Translations under genes and position numbers: made by a program | Notes under the pieces: generated by a model | The model's database searches: none | The model's input: the letters and a program-made list of their open reading frames with translations, nothing else | Told to the model about the DNA's origin: nothing | Assembly (NCBI RefSeq): GCF_024385605.1 | Contig: NZ_JANFOJ010000014.1 | Span: 1-64,000, forward strand | Direction of reading: 5' to 3' | Length of the DNA stretch: 64,000 nucleotides | From: Sporolactobacillus sp. STSJ-5 | GTDB lineage: Bacteria; Bacillota; Bacilli; Bacillales; Sporolactobacillaceae | Shown: positions 43,621 to 53,900 of the stretch, in pieces | Position numbering within the stretch: the first letter of the stretch is position 1 | How the letters are laid out: the number at the start of each line of letters is the position of its first letter

Positions 43621-45183
43621 TTAGGTATTCTGTGTTTTGCTTTGATGATCAGACTCCGAAAAAAGCAATGCTAATGATTCTTTCGCCGGACCGTCGAGCA
43701 CTTCTCCATTGGCTTTGAAGCGCGAGCCGTGGCAAGGGCAATCCCATGTCCGCTCGTCTTGATTCCAGTTTACTTCGCAGCCCATGTGGGGGCAAGTCGC
43801 ATCAACTACAGTTAAGTCCCCGTGCTTGTCGCGGTACGCGCCGACCTTTCGTCCATGAAGCGATGCGATCATGCCACAATCCCGTTGCAAGTGATCGTCA
43901 AGAGGCGCAGGTTTGCTGACCTTTCCCTTAATCAACTGTCCGGCGGTTTTCATATTTTCAACGAGGAAGCTTGCGAGCATTGGAGCCGCTTCAAACCGAG
44001 CGGGGCTGAACAGCTCCGCATAGGAATTAACACGTTCCAAAACCAAGTCGGTCATGAGTTGGGCAGCTAACGTACCTGTGGTCATTCCCCACTTATGAAA
44101 ACCTGCGGCAACCAAAATACGCGGATTATTATTTGCAAGTCTTCCTATATAAGGGACTTGATCCAATGTCGTGAAATCTTGGGCAGACCAATGTGCTGCC
44201 GCCGTCTCCAATCCAAAATGCACGGAGGCAAACTCTGCTAGTCGCTGGTAATGGACAGCCATTGATTCGCCGCGCCCTGTTTTATGATTTTCACCGCCGA
44301 TTAAAAGATAGTTCTTGTGGTTAAGACGCAAGCCGCGAATGGAACGCTTCGGCGCGCCAGCACTAATATACATTCCATCAGGAGGATCACCGGCTGTCTC
44401 GCAAGCAATCAAGTAGGAGCGTTCCGGGAACATACGAGAAAAATAAAAACGGTTGTCGTAGAAAGGAAAATGAGAGCAGGTCAGCACATGCTGACAGCGT
44501 ATTCCGAACCCTTGCTTGGTCATTACAAGCGGCTCAGATTTCGGGTCTTGTATATCCGTTGCCAATGTTTCTTCAAAAATGGGTACATTTAATTTCACAA
44601 GATCTGCAAGCAGTTCATGCAGATACATCAGCGGATGAAACTGCGCCTGTCCAGGCATGATGATCGCGTTTTTGATTTCTAAGGGGAGATCAATTGAATG
44701 CGCCATTGATCCCAAAATTCCAAGCCGATCGTAAGCCTCCTTTTCTTTCTCAATTTGTTTTTCTTCCTGTTCTGTCGTCGCGTAAACAACTGCCGGCTGG
44801 ATTTCATAATCGCATTGAATACCGCGGTCGCTCACATGCTTTCCCATCCAATGAAGTGCCTCTTTATTTGCTTGGTAATAGAGCCCCGCTTTTTCTTCGC
44901 CAATGGTACGAATGAGATGATCATAAATTAATCCATGCTGCGCTGTGATCTTCGCGGTCGTATTGCCGCTTGTACCTCCGGCAATACGATCAGCATCAAT
45001 TAACATAACCGGAACACCGCTTTTTGCGAGCATGTACGCTGCTGTAATTCCGGTAATACCGGCACCGACAACCAGTGTGTCGGTTGTTTTATTTTCTTTC
45101 AATGAGCTGAATACCGGCAGATGTACCGTATCCCGCCACAAGGATGAGGTGTCGTCTGAAAAATTCTTGTTCTGCTGCTCCAT
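43621..45183 (-). CDS. FAD-dependent oxidoreductase with C-terminal Rieske domain (YhfW-like)
   Basis: The 520-residue protein begins with a DAO-type FAD domain (VVGAGITGITAAYMLAKSG near 40) followed by substrate-domain motifs and AGFHKWGMTTGTLAAQLM. The C-terminal Rieske domain (about 430-510) ligates a 2Fe-2S cluster by CPHMGC and CPCHGS. This matches B. subtilis YhfW. The natural substrate is unknown. I start at 45183 with AAAGGTGG nine bases upstream. Confidence 0.88.
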   Translation of the reverse strand: MEQQNKNFSDDTSSLWRDTVHLPVFSSLKENKTTDTLVVGAGITGITAAYMLAKSGVPVMLIDADRIAGGTSGNTTAKITAQHGLIYDHLIRTIGEEKAGLYYQANKEALHWMGKHVSDRGIQCDYEIQPAVVYATTEQEEKQIEKEKEAYDRLGILGSMAHSIDLPLEIKNAIIMPGQAQFHPLMYLHELLADLVKLNVPIFEETLATDIQDPKSEPLVMTKQGFGIRCQHVLTCSHFPFYDNRFYFSRMFPERSYLIACETAGDPPDGMYISAGAPKRSIRGLRLNHKNYLLIGGENHKTGRGESMAVHYQRLAEFASVHFGLETAAAHWSAQDFTTLDQVPYIGRLANNNPRILVAAGFHKWGMTTGTLAAQLMTDLVLERVNSYAELFSPARFEAAPMLASFLVENMKTAGQLIKGKVSKPAPLDDHLQRDCGMIASLHGRKVGAYRDKHGDLTVVDATCPHMGCEVNWNQDERTWDCPCHGSRFKANGEVLDGPAKESLALLFSESDHQSKTQNT

Positions 45184-45365
45184 GCGGATCATCCACCTTT
45201 CTTTTTCCGTTCAGAATCATCAAAGACATTCTCTCCTAAGTGCAAGAAAATATGCGTATCAGTCACAAATACACATCATGTTTGATATCGCTCCATGAAC
45301 ATCATCGTACTTAATGACTAAATGTATCCGTTCCGTTCATAAGAAAAACCGAGCAAAAAGCGCCC

Positions 45366-45710
45366 GGTCCTTCATTAAGTAACGAGTAAAATAAGTGGAG
45401 ATTTTCCGGTTATATGCACCATGGCGTTAGTTTTGCCTGTAAATAAGGGTAATTTTTCCGCTTATTCAGAGAAAAAACCTCTATTTTTACGTTTTTCGAT
45501 TCAATAAGGGTAATTTCTCCGTCTATTTAAGCGATTTTACCATTCATTTTCAATTTAAGCGGAATTTTTCCGTCTATTTCTCAGATTGGGCGCTTGCCTG
45601 ATCGTCCACCTGAATCTTATGACGCTGATCATTGTACCAGCAAGGCAGAACGATATACTTTCTTTACTTGTTAGAAAAACCGGGCAAAAAGCGCCCGGTC
45701 CTTACTTTCA
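45366..45710 (+). repeat. Intergenic repeat, copy D
   Basis: Full-length copy: GGTCCTTCATTAAGTAACGA, ATAAGTGGAGATTTTCCGGT, TAAGGGTAATTTTTCCGCTT, ATAAGGGTAATTTCTCCGTC, AAGCGGAATTTTTCCGTCTA, CCTGATCGTCCACC, and the terminal hairpin of CCGGGC and GCCCGG. A further half-copy of the hairpin (ACCGAGCAAAAAGCGCCCGG) stands just before it at about 45349-45368, as if units were joined end to end. Confidence 0.85.
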
Positions 45711-45712
45711 CA

Positions 45713-45772
45713 GGATGTGATGGCTTTCGCGTTGCATACAGGACGTATGCGTAGTTAGCGAAAGTTCCTTTG
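45713..45772 (+). repeat. Hairpin repeat unit (GATGTGATGGCTTTCGCG type)
   Basis: CTTTCGC (45726-45732) pairs with GCGAAAG (45760-45766), and GCATAC with GTATGC inside. It is almost identical to the unit at 9133-9193. Confidence 0.75.
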
Positions 45773-45839
45773 CTCCAAATACGGTTTTTAATCATCAACC
45801 ATGTGCTTGAACAGACATTTCTATTTCATAAAGTATTTT

Positions 45840-46022
45840 GGTCCTTCATTAAGTAACGAGTAAAATAAGCGGAAATTTTCTGGTTATATGCATCATGACG
45901 CTTGTTTCGCGGGTAAATAAGGGTAATTTTTCCGTTTATTTATCAGATTGGGCAGTTACCTGATCGCCCAACCAAATCTTAAGGCGCTGATCATTGTACC
46001 AGCAAGACAGAACGATAAACTT
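45840..46022 (+). repeat. Intergenic repeat, copy E (internally shortened)
   Basis: Starts like copy D (GGTCCTTCATTAAGTAACGA) but jumps from TAAGGGTAATTTTTCCGTTT directly to ATCAGATTGGGCAGTTACCT, skipping about 130 bases between two CCGTCTA-like motifs. This looks like a deletion by recombination between the short internal motifs. Confidence 0.8.
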
Positions 46023-46038
46023 CCTTATCTTACAAAAG

Positions 46039-46074
46039 AAGCTTCGTCGGGTCTATCACCCGTCGAAGCTTTTG
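46039..46074 (-). terminator. Terminator of the DUF4097 gene
   Basis: AAGCTTCGTCGGGT (46039-46052) pairs with ACCCGTCGAAGCTT (46058-46071) with one mismatch. The minus strand continues in TTCTTTTG. Confidence 0.8.
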
Positions 46075-46079
46075 ATTGC

Positions 46080-46943
46080 TTATTTTAGACTGAAATCTCC
46101 TGAACTTGTCCGAGCCTTGATCTTATATTTGCCGTCTCCTTTTTTACCAATGATATGATGATCGCTTTTCTCTTTATAAAGCATATCTTTAAAATGTACA
46201 GAACCATCACCTGAAGATCCTTGATAATAAACGGAAACTGAATCAGGCTCATCCCCGAATGTGACCGTGACATCACCGCTGCTTGTTTCCAAGTTCAAAT
46301 CGCCGGCAAGCTCGTCACTAGTCAAGTCAATATCACCGGAACTGGCCGAAGCATCCAGATCACCGCAACAGTCAGTTACCGTTATGTCACCTGAATGCGT
46401 GAGCAGTCTCAAATCATCCGCAGATGATTTGTTCAGACGAACATCACCACTCGACGTGTTCGCATTCAATCTTTCCTTTACATGTGTATCGCAAATAGTC
46501 AGATCACCGCTTGATGTCGTCGCATTTAGTTCTTGATTTGCGGCGCAATGCATCAGTTCAATATCACCTGAGCGGCATGAGAAATTCATCCGATTGGTTA
46601 CAAGTTCAAACGCACTTATATCACTTGATTGCCCGTCAATCACAATGTGGTCATAGAGTCGTGTCGGTAACTCGATAACGACTTTTACGTTTGCAAAGCT
46701 TAACGTCTTGAGGCGAGTCAGCCAATCCTGTCTGTTGCGGATAATATGAATTTCTAATTTGTCATCTTTTTTATTCATCACCAGTTCAACAGGGCAATTC
46801 TGCTCATCCAGATCTCCCGTCCAAACCTGAGCTTTTAAAACCGTCTCTTCCGTCTGAATCAATTCAACATCCGTTGATGAGGTGTTGACAATAAGATCAT
46901 CAATTCCATCCATATCAACAGTTTCTTCCAATACATTCCGCAT
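46080..46943 (-). CDS. DUF4097 beta-strand repeat protein
   Basis: The 287-residue protein has no signal peptide and consists of beta-helix-like turns, each with SSGD or RSGD (for example TTSSGDLTI, NTSSGDVRL, THSGDITV, ASSGDIDL, TSSGDVTV). This repeated SGD motif is the hallmark of DUF4097 adhesin-like proteins, sometimes regulators of envelope stress. The first third is not repeated. I use the ATG at 46943; GTG or TTG starts a few codons upstream are possible. It stands alone after repeat copies D and E. Confidence 0.8.
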   Translation of the reverse strand: MRNVLEETVDMDGIDDLIVNTSSTDVELIQTEETVLKAQVWTGDLDEQNCPVELVMNKKDDKLEIHIIRNRQDWLTRLKTLSFANVKVVIELPTRLYDHIVIDGQSSDISAFELVTNRMNFSCRSGDIELMHCAANQELNATTSSGDLTICDTHVKERLNANTSSGDVRLNKSSADDLRLLTHSGDITVTDCCGDLDASASSGDIDLTSDELAGDLNLETSSGDVTVTFGDEPDSVSVYYQGSSGDGSVHFKDMLYKEKSDHHIIGKKGDGKYKIKARTSSGDFSLK

Positions 46944-47069
46944 ACTGTTCACGCCTTTCAAACGATTAAATCTTTGATGTCTTTACTTTAGCTGTTAATC
47001 AAGTGGACGTGATCAGTCGCAGGTCTGAATTTAATACCTTCCGAGGTCCGGATCGTACAACGTGCCTCA

Positions 47070-48050
47070 TTAATCATTTGGAAAAATGATTCCACTCTGC
47101 TTCCGTGCCGAACTCATGGTTTTGACAACGCTCCGACTAAGTGCGCGTAGACGTAAATACTCTTGTTTATTGTTCTGTTCAAGGATATCCGCAAAATTGC
47201 TGATTTCATAGATCTTATCGTCTTCTTCAAAATGGGTTGCAATCGGCTGTACCTCTTTATTATGGGCATCAATCCACTCAAGGCGTGCGATATTGGATGA
47301 ATTATTGATCCGGAACGTTCCTTTTTCACCATGAATTTCCGACGGTGCATCGGAATAGGCGATCTTCGAGCAGAGTATCGTACAGACGAAGCCGGGATAG
47401 GTGAGCACCAAGGTACCTCCGCCGTCAATTCCATTGGATAATTTGACCGGATAATAGACGGATCGCTCCGGTTCGCCGAAAAGAGCGACCGCTACATAGG
47501 TCGGGTAAACGCCAAGATCTTGCAGTGCTCCCGCTGCAAACTTCGGTGAGAAGATGTTTGTAATCTCTCCGTCCAGAAATTTATCATAGCGCGAGGAATA
47601 TTGAATGAGCTGCAGAACAGCGGAACGAAGCTGTCCCGCTCGTGGAAGCTCCTGCTGTAATTTTTTAAAAACCGGCGTCTGAATGTTGCGGATGGCTTCA
47701 AATAAATACACGTGATGCTCATCTGCAAGTTTCACTGCCTCATCAAATTCTTCTAAATTAGCAAAAATCGGTTTCTCACATATAACATGTTTTCCGCCGC
47801 GCAACAGGACTGACACTTGCTGAAAATGCAGCCCGTTCGGAGACGCGCAATAAATGGCGTCCACCTCATTACTTGCAGCCAGGTCTTCGAGTGTCGTGAA
47901 CCACCGGCTCCCACCAAATTCTTCTGAAAACTGCTTTGCTTTTTCCTCCGATCTGGAATAGGCACCGACGTAATCGAACCGCCCTGTCTTCTTAACCGCT
48001 TTCACAAATTGTTGCGTAATGCTGCTTGTTCCTATAGTGGCAAGTTTCAT
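47070..48050 (-). CDS. Gfo/Idh/MocA family oxidoreductase
   Basis: A NAD(P)-dependent oxidoreductase of 326 residues. The Rossmann fold begins LATIGTSSITQQFVKAV (a slightly unusual GTSSI dinucleotide-binding loop), followed by the conserved EKPI motif (HVICEKPIFANLEEF) and the catalytic region SPKFAAGALQDLGVYP. Typical substrates are sugars or sugar derivatives; none can be named here. It is divergent from the polysaccharide polymerase-like gene. Confidence 0.88.
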   Translation of the reverse strand: MKLATIGTSSITQQFVKAVKKTGRFDYVGAYSRSEEKAKQFSEEFGGSRWFTTLEDLAASNEVDAIYCASPNGLHFQQVSVLLRGGKHVICEKPIFANLEEFDEAVKLADEHHVYLFEAIRNIQTPVFKKLQQELPRAGQLRSAVLQLIQYSSRYDKFLDGEITNIFSPKFAAGALQDLGVYPTYVAVALFGEPERSVYYPVKLSNGIDGGGTLVLTYPGFVCTILCSKIAYSDAPSEIHGEKGTFRINNSSNIARLEWIDAHNKEVQPIATHFEEDDKIYEISNFADILEQNNKQEYLRLRALSRSVVKTMSSARKQSGIIFPND

Positions 48051-48234
48051 TGTCTTCCCCCTGCTTGATCATTTTTATTACACTAATTATAACGATCGAT
48101 GTATAATTTTGGTAGCCCTTACATCGATAAACCCACAAATATATAAATTTCCCCACAAACTTAATATAGATGATCAATTTAAAGTATAAGTAATGATGCA
48201 TAGATAACGAAAACACAATTCGGAGGACGAATTT

Positions 48235-49527
48235 ATGATGAACGGACTTGATAAAGTCAAACAAAAGCCTTTTATTTTAGGGTTTATCCTATTATATGTG
48301 CTCCCGCCTATCGGAATGGCTTGGTTTGTCGGCTGCGCCATCCTGGAATGGCGCAGTCAAATTTCGAAAAAACATGCGCTGCCTACCGATCTCATCAGCC
48401 TTTTGCTTGCCTTAATGGCCATAGCGTCGATCGGTTCTGTACTGATTAATTGGCAAGTTACTGATCTTCTTTCCACGCTCATTCTGATTGGTTACCTTGG
48501 GATCTACATGTATTGGCTGCGTCATCCCGAACATCTTCATATAAGACAATTTGTGTGGATTACAATTTGGGGCGGAGTTTATATTTTCTTCTCGGAAAAA
48601 GTATTGAATCTGATTCCTCATGATTCAATTGTCGGAACAGCGGTTTCCTTCTTAACCGGACATTTTTTATTTGGATACAGGGGTATGCCGCGTTTATACG
48701 GATCAACGTTCAATCCGAACTATGCCTGTTACCTGTTAATACTCGCACTCGCTTTTCTTTCAGTCGAACTGTTGCGAGCCTTGCAGCTAAAAAACAAGCA
48801 GCTTATTGTCTTGTCACTTTTGATTCTTCCGATTCTTGATCTAGGTATCTATCAAACGGGATCGAGAGCCGGATTCGCCATTATGTTCCTGATTCACCTT
48901 TTGTTCCTTTATAAGCTGAGCATTCGGGCATTCATTCCCGTTGCTGCCCTTGTTATGATCAGTGCTCCATTTCTCTACCAATGGATGCCGCGATCAGGCG
49001 GAACAGAATCATCGATGGCAAAACGGATTGAAATTTGGGGCAACAGCTGGCATATTTTTACGGAGAATCCGTTCTTCGGTGCCACTACGTTTGGCTTCGG
49101 CAGAGATTATGCGGCACTTAATGGCGAGATGATTCCGCATGCTCATGATCTGTTTCTGTCCGTTCTTTCTTCATCGGGCATTTTTTGCGGTCTGTTTTTT
49201 CTTGCTGTCATTGTCATTAATACGTTCCAGCTGTTCAAAGCGCAGCGAATGAGTGCTAAGACCAACTATTCAGCAGCACTGTTTCTCTTTTCATTGCCGA
49301 CCATCATTCTGTATGGCATTATGGACTTCACCTTGTCCTCGCCTCAAGTTATGATTATGGTTCTTGTGCTGCTTTCCTACTGGGTAAGATATTCGGCACG
49401 CATGAATCAATTCGCGCGCCTGCACAAGACCATAAAACTGGTTCTAGGCAATAGAGTTCACTTCGGAAACAGAAGGCGGCAAAAACCCGCAATGCTGCAG
49501 ACATTCAAAGGAGCATCTGGCAGGTAA
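48235..49527 (+). CDS. O-antigen ligase/polymerase-like membrane protein
   Basis: The 430-residue protein has about eleven hydrophobic segments and a large loop with GSTFNPNYACYLLILAL, DLGIYQTGSRAGFAI and ENPFFGATTFGFGR, with HAHDLFLSVLSSSGI after it. This is the Wzy_C/O-antigen ligase pattern (the HAHN-like motif is the usual active-site area). In a Gram-positive it may polymerise or attach cell-surface glycans. GGAGGACGAATTT precedes two ATG codons. It has no other glycan genes beside it. Confidence 0.82.
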   Translation: MMNGLDKVKQKPFILGFILLYVLPPIGMAWFVGCAILEWRSQISKKHALPTDLISLLLALMAIASIGSVLINWQVTDLLSTLILIGYLGIYMYWLRHPEHLHIRQFVWITIWGGVYIFFSEKVLNLIPHDSIVGTAVSFLTGHFLFGYRGMPRLYGSTFNPNYACYLLILALAFLSVELLRALQLKNKQLIVLSLLILPILDLGIYQTGSRAGFAIMFLIHLLFLYKLSIRAFIPVAALVMISAPFLYQWMPRSGGTESSMAKRIEIWGNSWHIFTENPFFGATTFGFGRDYAALNGEMIPHAHDLFLSVLSSSGIFCGLFFLAVIVINTFQLFKAQRMSAKTNYSAALFLFSLPTIILYGIMDFTLSSPQVMIMVLVLLSYWVRYSARMNQFARLHKTIKLVLGNRVHFGNRRRQKPAMLQTFKGASGR

Positions 49528-49563
49528 GATCAATTAATGATATGATAGCGTTGATATTTTTTT

Positions 49564-49593
49564 GGTGGGTACCTTGACTCGGAGGTGCCCACC
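49564..49593 (+). terminator. Hairpin between the polymerase-like gene and proC
   Basis: GGTGGGTACCT (49564-49574) pairs with AGGTGCCCACC (49583-49593) with one mismatch. It is followed by only three T, so it may be a weak terminator or part of the proC leader. I find no T-box sequence. Confidence 0.5.
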
Positions 49594-49613
49594 TTTGGAA
49601 TGAAAGGGTGAAG

Positions 49614-50438
49614 ATGTTGGTTGAAAAAATAGCATTTATCGGTTCCGGCGAATTAGCGGAATCTTTATTAAAGGGCTTTCTGAATAAAAAGTTTGTTACG
49701 GCAGATCATGTTTGGATGAACAATCATGCAAACAAGGAACGCCTCGTAGAACTTGAACAGGAGTTTCATGTCCACACAACTCAGAATAAAGAATTGGCGC
49801 TGAAGAATGCTGAGATTGTTATCTTTGCATTCAGACCCGCAGACACAAAGAGTGCAGTGGAGGAAATGAAAGCCTATCTGCGTCCGGAACAACTGGTCAT
49901 ATCGTTAATGGTAGGCGTACCTACCTCATTCATTCAATCGGCGTCCGGAATCGATCTCTCGATAGTTCGAGCGATGCCGAACACATCCGCATCCATAGGT
50001 CTCTCTGCAACCGGAATAGCAGCAGGTTCTTTTGTCACGGATGCGCAGCTGAAACTCGCCAAACAGCTGTTCGAAACCGTCGGCACCGTTACCGTCGTTA
50101 AGGAAAGCGAGATTGATGTCATCGCAGGGCTTGCAGGAAGCGGACCCGCCTATTTATACTATCTTGCTCAGGCAATGCAGGAAGCAGGAATGCGTGAAGG
50201 AATCCCTGCGGCTTCATCAGCACAGCTTGTCATGCAGACGCTACTTGGCGCAACACATCTTCTGAATCAATCCGGAAAGTCAGCCTCCGACCTGTTGAAG
50301 GCTGTTGCAACCCCCGGAGGAACAACTCAGGCAGGCATCGACACGTTAGACAAACAAGATGTAAAACAAGACGTCATTGACTGTGTTCATCAGGCAATCG
50401 TACGTGCTAAGGAAATGAGCACGCCTTTTACAAAGTAA
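49614..50438 (+). CDS. proC: Pyrroline-5-carboxylate reductase
   Basis: The enzyme reduces pyrroline-5-carboxylate to proline with NAD(P)H. The 274-residue protein has IAFIGSGELAESLLKGF (Rossmann), VRAMPNTSASIGLSATGIA, the dimer segment AGLAGSGPAYLYYLAQAMQEAG and the C-terminal TPGGTTQAGI motif. AAAGGGTG lies five bases before the ATG at 49614; a GTG at 49608 is too close to it. Confidence 0.93.
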   Translation: MLVEKIAFIGSGELAESLLKGFLNKKFVTADHVWMNNHANKERLVELEQEFHVHTTQNKELALKNAEIVIFAFRPADTKSAVEEMKAYLRPEQLVISLMVGVPTSFIQSASGIDLSIVRAMPNTSASIGLSATGIAAGSFVTDAQLKLAKQLFETVGTVTVVKESEIDVIAGLAGSGPAYLYYLAQAMQEAGMREGIPAASSAQLVMQTLLGATHLLNQSGKSASDLLKAVATPGGTTQAGIDTLDKQDVKQDVIDCVHQAIVRAKEMSTPFTK

Positions 50439-50636
50439 GTTCTGTCAGATCTTGCAACACAGATGTATCGACAATTTATAAAAACAAAATAATATGTCAG
50501 ATTTCATGACACGTTTTATTGAATGGTGGTCAAACGGTGCTATTATGTTCTTGTAAGCTTTAACACACCTTCTGTTGCAGTTAACCTTAAGTTAAGATGT
50601 TTGATCTTGATTTAGGAAACCATCATTTACTCGTTT

Positions 50637-50679
50637 TGCGATGAGATGCTGACCGGCATTCTTGTCGCATATTTTTTTT
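50637..50679 (+). terminator. Terminator downstream of proC
   Basis: TGCGATGAGATGC pairs with GCAT-TCTTG-TCGCA (50637-50669), with an internal mismatch, then eight T. It is about 200 bases after the proC stop. Confidence 0.65.
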
Positions 50680-50967
50680 GCGTTCAGCTTTGATTCGAGC
50701 GACGTCTGTTCATTTTTTGTGGGCAATATGCTGTCTGATCCGCATCATCAACGTGCTGTAAAAAAATCAATGTCATTGCAGAGCCTTCTTTATAGATAAG
50801 CTGCGTTCCGTTATAATAAAATGATTAAGTCACTGAATTACTGGCTGTTATTTTGCTGTGAAATTTTTTACATACCATAGAATAATTGATCGGCCGGCAC
50901 GGCTATCAACTTCTTTGCGAATAATGAATGACAGGGTACGCCGTATAAAAAGAAGAGGGGCAGCATC
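50680..50967. other. Leader region of the GH92-like gene
   Basis: AT-rich with no recognised gene. A 23-codon frame starting at about 50731 has no clear ribosome binding site. I found no riboswitch blocks, and no promoter I would assign with confidence. GAAGAGGGG stands before the next start codon. Confidence 0.35.
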
Positions 50968-53900
50968 ATGAGTTTAAGTACTAGTTTTAAAATTTTCATC
51001 AGCTGTATTTGTCTGAGCTTGACCGCTCCATTATTACCTGGTCACGAAGTAAAGGCACAGACTAAGCAGCACCTCTTTTTCACTTCCTTTGAGAACGGCA
51101 ATCCGGCACTGACTTGGAAGAACACAGCTGAAAACGGTAAAAACGGAGAAATATCGTCCAATGGTGTCAAGGCGTTCGATGGCAGCGGCAAAACTATGGC
51201 TACTTATATCTCACGCGGACCAAGCGATTTGTATAATGCTCCCTCAAAGTTAGGATGGACAGGCAGTCATGTCCTCACTTATGCAGGTTCAACTGCCAAA
51301 AAGAAGGACAGTTATGCCTATAATAAGCTCTTCAACGTACATATTCCGGTAACAAAAGATACACAGCTCTCCTATCTTATCGCTCCTGAAGCGACAAAAA
51401 AGGATCCCAATGCACAGACAGCAAGCTATGTATCCGTCGATCTTAAGTTTTCGGATGGTAGCTATCTTCATCAGCTGAAAGCAGTGGATCAGAATGGTGT
51501 GGCCATAACCCCGGAAGCTCAGGGAAAATCCGGCACGATGCTCATGAATCAATGGAATAATAAAACGATCTCGCTCGGTAAAGCTGCAAAAGGAAAAACA
51601 ATTGTCCGCATTCTTCTCGCCTATAAATCATCAAGGACAGAAAGCACATTTAAAGGAGCAGTTGACGACCTGCGCATCAGCAATGTCTCCGCGGCATCTG
51701 CTGCAAAGGTGCAGCCCGTTGATCAGGTAAACGTGCTCCGCGGCACAGCTTCCGATTCACAATTTGCGCGTGGGGATACGGTTCCGGCAATTGGCGTGCC
51801 CAACGGATTCAATTATTGGTCACCGGCAATTGACAGCAGTGCGAAGAAACAGATTTATCCATATAGCCAAAATAATGATCCGAGTAATTTGCCTGAACTT
51901 CAGTCCTTTTCACTCAGCCAATCAGCAAATGATCAGAGCGGCATTAGGCAAACGTTGCAGGTGATGCCCTCAAGCTTTTCCGGTACACCAAGCGCCAATC
52001 GGCTTGGACGAAGCAAGGCGTTCAATCGATCGGACGAGTCGGCCAGCCCTTATCGCTATTCAGTCACGTTTACTGATGGCATGAGCGCTGAGCTTGCCGC
52101 AACCAGCCACGCTGCAGTCATGCGTTACACCTTTACGGGAAGCCAAGGCAATCTGCTCTTTGACAATCTGGATCGGCAAGGCAGCCTGACGTTGCATCCC
52201 AAGACACAATCAATTGAAGGTTACTCCGACATCAAAGATAAAACCACCGGCAACATGAACAGAATGTTCTTCTACGCAACCGTAGATCAGCCGGTTACCG
52301 ATGCACAGCATTTGTCCGGAGAAGATCGTGATTCTGTGACCGCCTTCTTCAAATTCGATACCTCAAAGAACCGCGCAGTTACCTTAAAAGTGGGAAGTTC
52401 TTTGATCAGCATAGGGCAGGCGAAGAAAAATTTGAACCAGGAAATCGGCAAGAAGACCTCCATTAAAGATGTTGAAAAGAAAGCAAAAAAAGAATGGAAT
52501 GAGCGACTCAGCCGAATTACGGTCGATGGTGCAGAAACAGATCAGCAAGCGACTCTGTATTCGAACCTCTATCGACTCTATCAATCGCCGAACGATGGTT
52601 CTGAAAATATTGGAACAAAGAAAAACCCGAAGTACCGATATGCGGACCTCAGCGTTCCGGCGAGTTCTGCGAATACAGCCGATCACACGGGAGCGTCAAT
52701 CAAAAATGGGCATATTTATGTCAACAGCACGTTCGCTTATAGTGCACAAACTGCTTGGCCTGCCTATGCACTTCTTGAACCGAAACTGACCGCCCGCTTA
52801 ATAAACGGATTTCTTACGGTTTATAAAAATGGCGGACGTTTCGACGCTGATGCAGGGACCGCCTTTGCTGATGCTGTTGCAAAAGGAGTTCCTGGTATCA
52901 ATACGTCGCTGCTGTATACTGCTATGCTGCAAGCCGCTTCTGTACCTGAAAATGAACAGGAACAGTTACTTACCGGATATACATCGTCCAGTCAAAAAAA
53001 CAGCATCAGTCAAACATTAAACCGATCGATCAACGATTTTGCCCTAGGGAATTTTGGCAAGACTTTGGCAAACAAACAGCCGAATACTTCTTCTCTTTCA
53101 GAGGACAGCAGCTATTATTTAAGCCGTTCGAAAGATTATCTTAATCTTTTTAACCGCTCACTCGATGCCTTCACACCGCGGAAAGAGAACGGAAAATGGG
53201 CGATCAGTTCATTGAAGAGCAGCCAGTTGAGCAATCAAACTGTAGAGGACTGGGCGAACGCCTTTAACGTTCCCCAGGATGGTCAAGGCCTTATTAATTT
53301 GTATGGAGGAAAGGCTGGACTGATTGATAAGCTCGATCAGTATCTCAGCACAGAGCCCTCTGCTCAATCAATTAAAAAACAAGCAAAAGCGCGTCTTGCT
53401 TTAGGCAGCAAGATGGGGATGTTCACCCTTGACAATACTTCATCGCCTTCACTTCCCTACATGTATTTATTCGCTTCCGCTCCTTGGAAGACACAAAACA
53501 TGACTCGGGCACTCTTGAACCGTTTCTATACAGGCGGATCAATCGGTCAAGGCTATTTAGGCTCCGATACAGGAGCGATGCTTTCAGGCTATTATCTATT
53601 TGGCGCAGCGGGTATCTATCCGCTGCAGAAAGGAACACAGAATTATGTAATCGGCGCTCCGTATTTCAAGAAAATGACGCTGCATTTGGAGAACGGAAAA
53701 GAGCTGATCATCAGCGCTCCTAAGGTAAGCAATAAGAACAAATACGTCCAAAGTGTTTCACTCAATGGCCGTTCGTTGCAACAAACGACGTTATCAGCAA
53801 GCGATCTGGCAAACGGCGGAACACTCGTCTTTAATATGGGTGCTCAGCCATCCAGCTGGGGAACATCCGCAGATACTGTACCTGAATCACTTACCGCACA

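Noticed and set aside
49528-49613. T-box leader of proC
   Set aside because: There is a hairpin, but no AGGGTGGNACCGCG-like T-box sequence and the region is too short.
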